NCBI RefSeq assembly: GCF_049243985.1
Contig: NC_135379.1
Coordinates: forward strand, 29,955,001-30,019,000
From: Paroedura picta
Lineage: Eukaryota; Chordata; Lepidosauria; Squamata; Gekkonidae
Reading direction: 5' to 3'
DNA: 64,000 bases
In this document: positions 9,909-21,312 of the stretch, one piece after another
Numbering within the stretch: position 1 is the stretch's first letter
Layout: each line of letters starts with the position of its first letter
Program-made: the position numbers and the translations under genes
The notes under the pieces: generated by a model
Told to the model about the DNA's origin: nothing
Database searches by the model: none
Seen by the model: the letters and a program-made list of their open reading frames with translations, nothing else

Positions 9909-12599
9909 ATCAATAAAAACAAATCATTTTAAGGACTGTGCAGTTTTGATTCATGGTCACACAGCATAGCAAGGCCCAAATTTAGTTTTGAAAAGCTGGA
10001 TGGATCCTTGAAATACACACAATATAATTGAAATTGTCTAATATTCCTAAGAGTAGTGCTTAGGTTAGATTTGCAAGATCAAACAGGAAAATGTGAATGG
10101 TGTGGATCTAGGTTGTACCAGTCTCTAGTGAAATGATGATGGAATATGTTAGCATACGTCCAGCTCACAAATCATGTTTGAAACATCACTTGAAAGCCAC
10201 TGACAGAAGCAGTTTCTACTACAGGATGGGTCAAGAATGGTAGATCACACAAATGGTTCTCCATGTACACATCTCTGCTTACAAACTGTCTACCCATATC
10301 CTTTGGCAGCATGATCTGGCTTTTCCTCTAAATAGTTCTGTAGACCTGAATAGAACCTCATACCATTTCTCAAGATTGTGTTCTTTGCACAGTATGATAA
10401 TCATCTTGTAGTTGCTAAGCTGCAGGGCTGGTGATGGCACTCTAATACCAGCTCTTTAAAACTCTGCATTGCATACCTCTCTCTCTGCCTCTCTGTCTCT
10501 CTCCTCATTTGCCTTGGAGTCCTGCAATACTTATCTCATCCACCAGTACACTGTGTGATGTGCTTTCAGGTGTCAGGCACAATCAAATACAGAGGAAATG
10601 CTGCAGAGCAGGAAGTCTTGACTCCAGCTGATTGCTCTACAAATGTTTTAATATCCCGGAAGTTCTCACTATGTGGACCACACACAATGGACAGCAATTT
10701 TACATGCCACTTCCAGGCTTCATGAGATGTGGGAGATCCATGTGGTTAGCAGCCCTTGGATGTTTTACTTGCAATGTGGATCAGATGCCATGCAGAAGCC
10801 CTTTGAGCACTTTCCCACATGGCTGCCTTAATGTTAAAATCACTTCTGGAAGACAAACACAAATGCAAACATAAGACTGCATAACCTTGGCAATGCTTAC
10901 TCACTGCCTTTCAATATTTCCTCTTTCCCACCACCCCAGGAATCCTTTCCTTTAACAGTATAGCTGCATCAATGAGGCTGCATCAATGTACAGAAGAGCC
11001 AAGCATCATTTTGGAAGCCCTGCAAGCAGCCTCCTCCACGGCAGCAAGACAGGCTCATAGCCAGAAACTCTGTGAGGAAAGGGGATCTAAGGGCACAAGG
11101 GCACAGGAAGGTTGTGATCTTTGTGGAATCAATGCAGAAAAGCCAGAAAAAAACAACAAGAAGTATAATCTGCTTGAAATAATCATAAAACAATATCAGA
11201 CTGTGCGACATTTAAAGTGCATGGCTAATATTTGACAGTCCACAGATGCCTTTTTATTCCATAGTCAGAACAGTAGAAGTGGGAAGCAGGTTAGCTTCTT
11301 ACTGCACTATTAGTCAGAAGGCTACAGTCACACTTTCCCTTGCAGTTTAATTTTCAAAAACAAAATGGAAGCTAAAAATTCAGGCAATATACCTGGAATA
11401 TTCCTGACACACACACACCAAATCCCTGGTGACTACGTCCCTGCACTGCAACCTCAAATAGGGGGGATGTAATGTGCCAGAAAGAACGAAATGGAGTCTG
11501 CTACAGTTTGCAAAATAAAGAAGTTACCCAGTAGAACATTGGAGACTCAATGACTGACTGGTCAGGATACTATAGCCCAGGAATGAATATATATATTAGA
11601 ATGTCTGCAAAATCAGTTTGACAAGTGGGATGCAATGCAGATGTTGAGTAGGATGAAATAATTGAATAAGTAAACCTTTAAAAAACATTTTAATATATTC
11701 CAAATGTCTATTTAATACACCATCAATGTATTCAATTACGTACTGTCTCCAAATTAGGATATAAAACCACACCGTTCTTTTACAATTTCTCAGAGGCCAG
11801 GAAGATCAAGAGAAGGCAAGTCTATGAAAAACTGGATGGCAAAATATAATCCTCTTGCCACTGAAATGATGCTGTTGCTGCTATCAGACTGTATTTTAGA
11901 TCAATTTATAAAGTATTTGTTTAAATCATAAAACTCTCTTGAGCACTATTTTTCTGATGCAATCCACTGACCTGCAAATATATATTGCTTGGGTAGAAGA
12001 TGAAGTCCTCCTGTACCAAGATGCTGTTTCTGGCACAAGTCAATATTGATAAGACAGAGGGCAGTTGCAATATGCAAGTAAGTGCAGTGGATAAATCTTT
12101 GCAGCAGGTTATGAGATTACCCACAGGTTATATGATAGAAGCGTGGCCACCTCAAAGCCATCCTAATGGCTCTCATTCATTTAACAGCTTGAGACCACTT
12201 AAGGAGGTCATACTGATTCACATCTTGCCATTTTCCCTTCAGGGGTAATCTGACCAAGCCAAAATCCAACGTATATAGAAAATCCCAGCATACAGTACTT
12301 CTGTTACAAGTATCTAACAATAAAAGTCCAGATTGGGTTAATTAATGTGTATTTTTGTGCACTCGTCATGGGAGGATTGTGATATTTTAAAATATTTAAA
12401 TGTATAGCCCCAATTTAAAATGTTATGGTGCATAACAGTAAGTCAGAGATAGATTTCAGGTAGGGATAATAAATGAAAGAGTTCACGTATTTAACCCCTG
12501 CAGCAAGACCACCTCCAAAAACAATTAACACTGGAGTTGAAGGACAGGCTCAAAAGAGATAGTAACAGAGCACCACTGGTAGCTCTGAATTCAAAATAG
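9909..12599. other. gene-free stretch
   Basis: No coding exon, RNA gene or full repeat recognised. Short open frames (for example 10972-11235 and 12000-12248) lack known motifs and sit in AT-rich DNA, so they are treated as chance. Confidence 0.45.
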
Positions 12600-13660
12600 T
12601 TTAATGCATCATCAGTGACTTACAGCCTCTATTGGAAAATGACAGTTCTCTTTCCCAAGTTCCAGGTGAGCAGAGACAACCCCCCCAATCTCAAACCACT
12701 CCTCACCCACAACAATGCAACATCTAATATAAGTTGGACACTGATGCCAGAGCTTGCAACAAACCCAGATGCCAACTTTGCTGCCACATACACTCCAATG
12801 ACACAATTACTGGACCTAACAACATCACCTAACAACACCATCAAAGGCTTATTCATTTGCTCATCTTCTAACACTGTAGATGCCATTAAATGCCAACAAT
12901 GCCCTTCTGTTCTCTATATAAGATAAACAGGTCAAACCCTCCGCCAAAGAACCTGTCAGGCAACACTCCAAACTTCCATGACATTCAGTCCGGGACCTCT
13001 AAGTAGTTGTTTTATTGCAAAGAAACCTCAAGAACAGACTAGAAAAAGAGACACCAGAAATATAGTTATTACAGCACTCAAAATAATGGAATCCCCAGGA
13101 CTCAACAAGGACATTGGTTTCTTATCTCACTACATATGCTAACCTCATTCAACTCTTATATCCAAATTTCTTACAATCCCCTCTTCTTTTTATTTCATTT
13201 GGGGTAATGACACTGTAATGGAATGTAAGTATTAAATGTAATTTAGAATCTAATGCTCTGGTCTCAGGACAGGATAACAAACTCAGCAAAGCTTGTCATT
13301 TGTGGGGATGCTCCATGCTTGGGTGGAGACAGATGGGGCAAACAACTTCTTTTCACAACTGCAAAAGTGTCTGGCATTAATCACTAACCTTAATAGTTTA
13401 ATACCCACAATGTTTTTGTGAATGACATTTGAGCACAAAAGACTGATTTGCTTTTCTAGCAAGGAATTACCAGACTGCATGTTTAGAATGTTGTGATGTT
13501 GTTTACTAATTTGCTACTCATATGCTTTCTCCTTATATCTGTACTCTTAAGATCCCTGTTCCATTGTCTGAGGAAGTGTGCATGCACACAAAAGCTCACG
13601 CCTTGAATAAATTTTTATTGGACTTATAAGTAACATTGGACTTGAATTTTGTTGTCTTTC
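12600..13660 (+). mobile_element. Penelope-like element (Neptune type) 3' portion, copy 1
   Basis: Plus-strand peptides include a linker with DAIKCQQCPSVLYI followed by TGQTLRQR, the core of the GIY-YIG endonuclease of Penelope-like elements. Further on comes PGLNKDIGFLSHYIC near 13098-13140, which matches the C-terminus of copy 2. The 3' UTR ends with TCTGAGGAAGTGTGCATGCA, AAAGCTCACGCCTTGAATAA and an AT-rich tail. It is an old, non-functional fragment. The left boundary is approximate. Confidence 0.72.
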
Positions 13661-14339
13661 CAAGAGAGAAAGGCTTTAAGATTTTTTTGTTTTGCTTGAA
13701 ACATTTATCACCAGCCATCCAAATTGAGCTAAACTAGAAAAAGTATACAAAATATGAAAGATGTCAAACTGTGGTAGGTCTCAAAGGGAAGATAGTTCTA
13801 ACAACTTTGAGCAACCTTCAAGAATGCCTTATATGCCCCTATGGTCTGAACATGAAAAATAGATAATACTGGGATACCTATTGTTAGTCTAGGAAATTGT
13901 GATGGGATTTCAACAATGAGGGAAGATGTGTGTTAGACAAGATCCACAGAAAATGTATGAGTGGCCTGATGCACAGCTTAACCCTATTAAAGCAGAGTAA
14001 GGGAATTGATTATGGGATGATAATTAGTATCCCTGTGTCATCCTTGCTCAAAGGCCATGATAATCTTCGCTGTATCGTTCCAATAATTAGACTCCTGTGT
14101 TTCCTGAATGAAACCTATCTTCATGTATTTGCCAATAGATTGTGCCAGGATATGATGTCTGCAAGCAAGTTTTTACACTGCCATTATAGAATGAAATGGT
14201 TTATATGAGAGACCACAATCTTCAGAGATGGTTAGCTGATGTGGAATTGCAAAACAACTGACATCATCCCTAACGTTCTTTGAAATAATTTGAAAGGTAG
14301 GGTAATGACCTCTAAAGCTCTAACAATTTGCATCCAAAA
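13661..14339. other. gene-free stretch between two Penelope-like fragments
   Basis: About 680 bp with no recognised gene. A 92-residue open frame at 13930-14208 shows no familiar motif and is probably chance. Confidence 0.4.
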
Positions 14340-15060
14340 AAATCAGAGTCCAGTAGCAACTTTAAGACCAACAAAGATTTATTCAAGGAATGAGCTTTCG
14401 AGTGCAAGCACTCTTCCTCAGACTAAGAACTGACCATCATAACAGTAGGAATATATAAGCAATGTGGATACACGAGTTACATGATTAGCATGTTAGCATG
14501 CTAGTGAGGTTAGCATAATTAGTGAGATAAAAACCCTTTGTCCTTGTTGAGTCCAGGGTATGTCAAAGTATTGAGTGTTGTAATAACTTGCATTTCTGCA
14601 GTCTCCCTTTGTAGCCTGTTCTTGAAGTTTCTTTGTAATAAAACAACTAATTTGAGGTCCCAAATAGAATGTCCTGGAAGGCTGAAGTGTTCCCCTACAT
14701 GTTTTTCAGTCTTGTGGCTTTTGATGTCAGACTTGTGTCCATGAATTCTTTGGCGGAGTCTCAGAGCATGTCTTCTCCTATAGGCATACTCCCATTCATG
14801 GGGATCAACCAAGGAAAACTCTGCTGTCAGAGACAACAATGTATGGTTAAGCTGCCTAGTTCATGGAGTAGAGCCCTTTTTACATAGTGTTTGTCCATCA
14901 TCTGAAATAGGGTTCCTATAAATACTTGGCATATCCCATCTTGATATTGTGGTCTAGCACTGCCTATATATATGTGTCTGCAGTGTTTTGTACCTCCTTT
15001 TACTGGTTTTGTTTGCTTTGTATTAAACAAGGTGGCTACACACCTATGCACATGTGCCTA
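14340..15060 (-). mobile_element. Penelope-like element (Neptune type) 3' portion, copy 2
   Basis: A 106-residue minus-strand reading (14519-14839) gives LRQRIHGHKSDIKSHKTEKH, VGEHFSLPGHS and a C-terminus PGLNKDKGFLSH. This is the distal GIY-YIG endonuclease domain and terminus of a Penelope-like element. The 3' UTR follows to the left: TCTGAGGAAGAGTGCTTGCA, the CTCGAAAGCTCATTCCTTGA block, and finally GGTCTTAAAGTTGCTACTGG and ACTCTGATT. It therefore shows in one piece that the short dispersed repeat seen at 17521, 19857, 24577, 26382 and 33655 is the 3' end of this family. Confidence 0.82.
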
Positions 15061-17117
15061 TGAATCCACTGCATACGGTTTTGTTTATTTCCAAGTAAAC
15101 ATGCATATGACCTGTCTGTAATGTGTGTGTGTGTGTGTGTAAGGTTTATTTTAATAGTGACATCTTTCCCAGATCAAATGTGACCCGGCAAGAGTGTTTT
15201 TGCTAAAATCAGTGTTTTTGAGGTACTGCTTTTATGCTACCTTCCAAAGCTATTATGCAAAGCAAATATAATATATATTGTTTGGGATAAAACTACAAGG
15301 AACGTCAGCATTAATAGGTGCAGATAACTAGTCAAAGGCCACAAGGGAAGGAAAGATGTATGTCCATTTTAATTTATCACTATGCATTAACTTGCTTATA
15401 TATGTCCTGGGGTCCATATAATTTGTTTTAGCCTCGGGATAAAAACAAGAAGTTAACAAATGTGGTTTTCTTTACATTTGGGGCGAACAATCTTTGTTTT
15501 AAAAAATGTTTTAAAATTTGTGTACAGTTAGCTTGTCAAATGAGACTGTGTTCTGTCGTGTAGTGTTGCTCAGCTGTGATCTTATAATGTGTTTTCTGCT
15601 CCTGTCAGACATATGATACTTTGTCCCATAATAGACCAAACTGTCTCACAACCAGCTGAGCTCAGGGTCATTCCCAGGTCAGGCTGGTTAAAGATGGCTG
15701 TCAGCTCATTGCAGGAGTCACAAATGCACTCTAAATCATCTTTATCTCACTTAAAACCTTGATGCTTTCCAGCAATGACTATAGCCATAACCATAACATC
15801 GAGATGCAATTTAAGGGAAACATTTTGTGAAACCACTGAAAACCTATCCTAGTGTATGTTTATGCAAAGTCCAGTCTAGCTAGTGATAGGGTAAAGCCAT
15901 GATAATATAAGCCCTTATATCATTAACAAAACAGCTACAGTATATGCAATATGCCAAAGGAACCATTAAGGCTACCAGCTATGTTACAAATGGTAAAGAT
16001 GGTTTTAAGAGAGAACAATGAGTGGGATCCATCTTTTAAAGTGGAAAGCTAATTATTATTCAGACAAACGTATGTAGAGGGAAGAGTAATGGCAACAGAA
16101 AGTATTATCATCGCAGGACAGTGTCACCTGGTGTTTTTATTGTGATAAATGCTCTCTCTTTAGAAGTGTGTGCGTATCCAACTTCTCCATGTTTTTCACA
16201 AGTCTCACTGGTGTAGCAGAAGGGCAGGCCTTAATGGTAAATTTTCAGACTTTATTGTTACAAAAGGTATTTCTCTGGCCTGTCATTCCAGTTTGCTGTA
16301 TTTAATCTGACACGTGGCTATCACATAAATACAGCATGTGGTTTTAGACTAGTCACATTACAATATACTCGAAGTCTGCTGCATGTGAGGCTTCCCCCCC
16401 CCCAGACACTAACAAGACTCATGATTGTAAAATCAAACTTCTTTATTAGGTAGCATTGGAGCAGCAATGTACACACTCCTTGCTTGAACTGGGGATGGGC
16501 TCCCAGTTCATGTCCTATATTGCTTTTTGGATTGCCGGCCCCCACAAGATAATGCATTGCCTTGAGCTGCAAATGGCCAGCATGGTAATGGTGGGGGCTG
16601 GTAGAGTAGATTGTAAGGGGAGGTGATAGGAATAGCTCAGGTGCCAGGCTGGCCCAAGGGGACATGAATCACAAAGGGTGTGAGAGGCAAGGGGTTCCAG
16701 CAAGAGGGTGAGGCAACTGACTGAGGGAGGTGAGTTATGTGTAGGAATCCTAGAACTGACTGGCTACCAGCTTACTCTAAACAAAAGGGGTCTGAACAAT
16801 ACAACAAACATTGTGAAATGGTACCCATTGTAGAGGCAAGTAATCAAATCAAACAGAATCACATTAACCATGGCAAATCCCACGGGATTTTGACACTGCA
16901 GAAGAAATGGATGGTTATTTCGAATCAATATGTAAAATTCACCCTCCCCCTGTATTTGGCATATATTGGCCAGTTAGGTTTACCACATCATGATGCTGTA
17001 GTAAGAATAAGAGACCCACAGCTGGGCAAATCCCCTGTCTGCTGAGCAGTCTTATGCCTCCTTCAGCTCTCTGGTTTATGAACCTTATGCAGAGCTACCT
17101 TTGGCCCTGATCTGGAA
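15061..17117. other. gene-free stretch
   Basis: No gene recognised. Contains a short (GT)n run at about 15121-15140. About 15170-16320 is AT-rich, repeat-poor DNA that could include conserved non-coding elements. A 114-residue minus-strand frame at 16321-16665 has no known motif. Confidence 0.4.
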
Positions 17118-17805
17118 ATTATAGCTGGTGCAGAATGCAGCTGCATAGGTCCTTACTGGCACTCCATGGAGGGCCAATATTCAGCCTGCTCTCCCATTGG
17201 CTACTGGTGGAGCTCTGGATCAGGTTTAAGATCCTGGAACTGACTTTTAAGGCTCCATGTGGTCTGGGCCTGCGTGTCTGAGGGCAGCCTCTCCCACTAT
17301 GCTCCCCAGAGAGCATTGTGTTCTGCCAACAAACTGGTGGAAAGAGCTGCCAGCTGGAATCCAGACCCTGCTAGAGCTGCCAGAGTTCCACAGGGCCCTG
17401 CAAAACAGTGCTCTTCCTCCAGGCGTGTGACTGAGATCATGACTGAAATTAATTGATATAGGCCTCCCTCCTCTTCTTTTCTCTTATCCCACCTTATCTT
17501 ATATTGCCTCCAGTCAGAATAATAAAATCAGAGTCCAGTAGCACCTTTAAGGCCAAGTGCTTGCACTGAATAAATCTTTGTTGGTCTTAAAGGTGCTACT
17601 GGACTCTGATTTTATTGTGCTACTTCAGACCAACACGGCTACCCATTTTGTATCTATCCGGTCAGAATAGTTGGCAAAGGGTGAGGAGGATTAATTGTGT
17701 TTTTAAAATGTTTTTATTATTGTATTTTACTATTGTAAACTACTATTGTAAACTACCCTGAGCCCGCTTGTCAGGAAAAGCAGTACAGAAAATTAATTAA
17801 TTAAT
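17118..17805 (+). mobile_element. L2-like LINE 3' end, interrupted
   Basis: The reading resembles the L2 C-terminal coding end: a LVQNAAA-type start near 17127, a HWLLVELWIRFKILELTFKA-like stretch, then SHYAPQRALCSA near 17293 and an LWNPDPARAARVPQG-like stretch near 17355. The 3' end (CCCTGAGCCCGCTTGTCAGG, then AATTAATTAATT) closes it near 17805. A Penelope-derived foldback is inserted at 17521-17650. Confidence 0.7.
17521..17650. mobile_element. Penelope-derived foldback repeat
   Basis: AATAAAATCAGAGTCCAGTA and GCACCTTTAAGGCCAA on the left are answered in inverse complement by TTGGTCTTAAAGGTGCTACT and GGACTCTGATTTTATT on the right. A further outer part reads CAGACCAACACGGCTACCC. The arms equal the 3' end of the Penelope-like copies at 12600 and 14340. 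No coding capacity. Confidence 0.75.
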
Positions 17806-18512
17806 TGACATTCCAAGCCTTCCACTTCCTTCCTTCCTATACTAATAACCCCATACCTATTTTACTTTAATTCTACTTTAATTCTACTTCTCCTAGCTTT
17901 AATTCCTCCTTTTTTTCAACTCCATATGTCCACCCAATATTTCCTGACTACTTTATGTAGTGATTATAAAACCGCCCTATGAGATGATTAATAATTTAGT
18001 TTTTTTCAAGTATTCCAAAGTATTCACAGAGGAAAACTATTATGGCTTCCACCTTATATAATGACCTGCCCAAGGACAGAAAAGCTCCCGTTCCCTTGGC
18101 TTTCTGCAAACTATGCAAAACTGAATTATTCGAGAAAGCTTTTCTGCACAGGTAATAGGGTTGCACTGTATTTGGATAAACTACTGTGCACTACTGTGCA
18201 TTGCTTCCTGTTAACAGGATCCTATCATATAGTTTTTTGCATTGCTTAATTTGTCACATTAATACTTGTGCTATATTTAAGTTCTTTCTAGTTGGTTCCA
18301 GATGTCCACGGTCCTAATGCATTGGTTATTAATTGTCTCGTGTTGTCCATTATACAGACTTGCCATGCTGTGAGAAAGATGGACAAATATGTAAACAAAT
18401 GAATAAAACACCCCAATTTCATAATATTAAAGCACCCTGATGAACTGCTCCCTCCCCCTCCCTACCATTTCACCCTTACCCAAAATGCAGGTTCATGAAG
18501 GCAGAGATGGGA
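17806..18512. other. gene-free stretch
   Basis: No gene recognised; AT-rich with CT-rich patches. A 62-residue frame at 18061-18249 has no known motif. Confidence 0.4.
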
Positions 18513-19803
18513 CTGTCAGAATGCTATGCTTCTGCCATTTGATTCGATTCTGTTTATTATGTTGATCTAGCTTCCTTCCCTTCCTTCTCCCCTTCACACC
18601 TCTCCCCCCCCCCCCATCCATCTATCTTCTCTGTATCCAGAATGCAGCACCCCGCTTTCTGCCTGGTCAGTTCCCTTTGAAGAACTCCTGGGTTTCTCGG
18701 GTTCTCATGGGAGGGGGTGCAGGGGAAATGGTTATATGCTGTGCTTGTACTATTGTACTCCAGTTCTGATGAAGTATTTTTTGGGTTCACTTGCTTGCTT
18801 TAAAATAAATGCAACCTTTTGCACCAAGTCAAGGACTATGTTTTCTGAGCAACTGAAGAAACTTGACAGGTTGTTGGAACTCACACAACTTGGGCTTGTG
18901 TTCCTCACTTGACCAGCATTCCTGTGAAGGTTGACTTGGACTCCTGGTCCCAAGGGGCCCCCAAACGGAAAGCGTGGCCTGCTCACATCCCCGGCTATAA
19001 TGTCTGCCTTGGAGACTGTGAAGGCTGACTACATATTCTGGGCCAACAAGAAACAGTTCCCAGAACCCCCCCCCCCTGGCATGTAGGGGAAAAGCCTGTC
19101 TTTCCACAAAACACCTTCACTGCCAGCAACCGTCCGGAAAACTGGAGCTTAAATTTGTCAGCCCATTTACAGTTTCACATCTGATAAATGATGTCACTGT
19201 TGAACTTACACTCCCTAAGACTTATAAAAACATTTGTCCTGTTTTCCATTGCAGCAGGCTCTGCTGCCCTCCGGACCCTGATGAATGGCAAGCTATCCCT
19301 GATGTTCCCAATTCTATCTATGTAAATGAGCACACTCACTACAGAGTCAACAAGATCTTGGACTCTAGCAGGCATGGGGAAAGCTACAGTATTTAATAGA
19401 CTGGAAAGAATTTCCTGTAGGGCAGGGGTAGTCAACCTGTGGTCCTCCAGATGTTCATGGACTACAATTCCCATGAGCCCGTGCCAGCAAATGCTGGCAG
19501 GGGCTCATGGGAATTGTAGTCCATGAACATCTGGAGGACCACAGGTTGACTACGCCTGCTGTAGGGGACCGGGAGTGTGTGGACTCTTCCCATGTGTAGG
19601 TTCCTAAGTTGGTCTGAGCTTTTCACTCTGCATACCCTCTGAAACCCAGTGCCTTGACAGAGGGAGGATAAACTTGGAGGAATGGGATGTCAGAATGCTA
19701 TGCTTCTGCCTTTATTTTGATTCTGTTTGATGTATAGGTGTAGTTTGATATGCAGATGGTTTATTGCACCCAGCTTCCTTCCCTTCCTTCTCCCCTTCAT
19801 ACC
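18513..19803. mobile_element. possible LTR-type element remnant (two related direct repeats)
   Basis: A block starting TGTCAGAATGCTATGCTTCT occurs at 18513 and again in the same direction at 19688. Each is followed by a related stretch ending CTTCCTTCCCTTCCTTCTCC. The repeats are about 1.2 kb apart, begin with TG, and the second is preceded by purine-rich AGGAATGGGA. This fits a degraded LTR pair, but no coding domain is recognised and the far LTR edges are unclear. Two copies of another dispersed repeat are equally possible. A fossil in either case. Confidence 0.3.
19423..19558. mobile_element. palindromic hAT MITE with perfect 8-bp TSD
   Basis: Begins CAGGGGTAGTCAACCTGTGG and ends with its near complement (one mismatch in the terminal ACGCCTG). 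The target duplication CTGTAGGG is exact at 19415-19422 and 19559-19566. The 136-bp element has a longer centre than the 9790 copy but the same ends, so it belongs to the same family. It lies inside the possible LTR remnant. Confidence 0.9.
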
Positions 19804-19856
19804 TTCATTTTAATCATAGTTTTCTCCACTAATATCAAGAAAACATAGAAGAAAAC

Positions 19857-20018
19857 TGTGTCCAGTGGCATCATTAAGACCAACAAAATTTTATTCAAGG
19901 GATAATCTTTCATGCGCGAGCATACTTCTTCAGTGAATAAAACGTTATTGGTTTTCAAGGTACCACTGGACTCAAACTTTGTTCTGCTGCTTCAGGTCCA
20001 CATGGCTAACCACCTGTA
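19857..20018. mobile_element. Penelope-derived foldback repeat
   Basis: The left arm GTGTCCAGTGGCATCATTAA, GACCAACAAAATTTTATTCA is followed by a TTCATGCGCGAGCATACTTC centre. The inverted arm then reads GTTTTCAAGGTACCACTGGA, and an outer GGTCCACATGGCTAACCACC closes it. Same architecture as at 17521, more diverged. Confidence 0.65.
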
Positions 20019-20287
20019 CAAGAAAACTACTTTTCTGGGGAAAAAATCACTGCAACAGACAAGCAGAGCCAACCTTTAACATTTCGACATTCTGAGGCAA
20101 AGCAAAAAGTCTTACCAACTTTCCCACAAAATGTTGCCCTAAATAATTGTCTCATGCCCTTTAGAAATAAGGTCATTCTTGGGTCAGAAAGCTGGTTACT
20201 GTTCTTTTAAGTCATTAGAGACTTCAGTATGACTTTTTTTTCCCAGTATGACATGCATTAACCAATTAATAGTCCTATAAAGGGCAG

Positions 20288-20490
20288 CCTAATAGCTCGG
20301 CCTATCCTAACCTAATCTCACCAGAGCTTAAAAGCTAAACAGGGCTGGCTGCACTTTAATATTTGAAGGCTGTCTGGATGAGGGCAATGGCAAACCACCA
20401 CTGGAACGTTTCTCATTTTGAAGGGGAAAAAAACATGGTTCTGAGGTCAACATGAGTTGGTTGCAGTTTGATGGCACAGAATTATTATTA
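20288..20490 (+). mobile_element. 5S-rRNA-derived SINE
   Basis: The head ATCTCACCAGAGCTTAAAAG, CTAAACAGGGCTGGCTG, then TTAATATTTGAAGGCTGTCT follows the 5S rRNA order (GATCTCGTCTGATCTCGGAAG, CTAAGCAGGGTCGGGC, GTACTTGGATGGGAGACC). The body GGCAATGGCAAACCACCACT, GGAACGTTTCTC and the end TTGATGGCACAGA match the tail of squamate 5S SINEs. It is diverged and is not a functional 5S rRNA gene. Confidence 0.7.
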
Positions 20491-20814
20491 TCAGTCACAG
20501 ATTTGTTTATAATATCAGCGATGCTATCCTAAAGAGAGTTACATTCTTCTAAGACCATGGACCTCAGGACATTTAGAAGACTATAACTTTAAAAGTGTCC
20601 ACATTCTTATGTACTTTGTGGGATTAGGGCAACTGCAGTTTCAATTGGAAATTAATTTACTGCTATAATTTAGCATTGGCAATGACATATCGCTGTAGGC
20701 TAAAAATTAAAGCTGTCATTTAAAGTTAAAATGAAATGTCAACTTTATGTCCACCTTTCCATTCACACAACATGCAATGGTGCTTTAACCTGGATGTTAA
20801 AGAACATTGAGGTG

Positions 20815-21312
20815 TGGGGGACAATGGACCACTTATCTGCTTATGCCCCCCGCAGGGCCCTTTGCTCTGCAGGTATGAATCTGCTGGTTATCCTGGACCC
20901 CCAAGACGTCCGCCTGGCCTCAACCAGGGCCAGGGCCTTTTTGGCCCTGGCTGCAACCTGGTGGAATGAGCTCCTGGAAGAGCTAAGGGCCTTGTTGGAG
21001 TTAAAAGTAGGCTGCAGGGCCTGTAAGATGGAGCTCTTCTGCCAGGTGTATGGTGAGACCAGGGTGGTGTCTCGGTGTTACCAGCGGGGGATCCCTCAAT
21101 GTCTATCAAGATCAGGACCCTCGATCCCGGTGAAAAGAGCTCATCCGACCCAGGTGCTGAATGAGGGGTTGGGAGACTGGAACTCTAATAGTACTGCCAT
21201 CTGATTAATACATTTTCAGGGGGTTTATATTGTATTTTATTGTTTCATTGCAAACCGCCACGAGACAGTATTGAGGGTGACAGTATAAACATCCAAATAT
21301 AAATAAATAAAT
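20815..21312 (+). mobile_element. L2-like LINE 3' end
   Basis: Reads YAPRRALCSAG, then TRARAFLALAATWWNELLEE, ELRALLELK and KMELFCQVYG. This is the L2/CR1-clade C-terminal plan (APRRALRS .. A.WN.LP). The 3' UTR ends CAAACCGCCACGAGACAGTA and an AAATATAAATAAATAAAT tail. It lacks the upstream reverse transcriptase. Confidence 0.75.

Noticed and set aside
20288-20400. 5S rRNA gene
   Set aside because: Too diverged and joined to a SINE tail; a retroposed derivative, not a gene.
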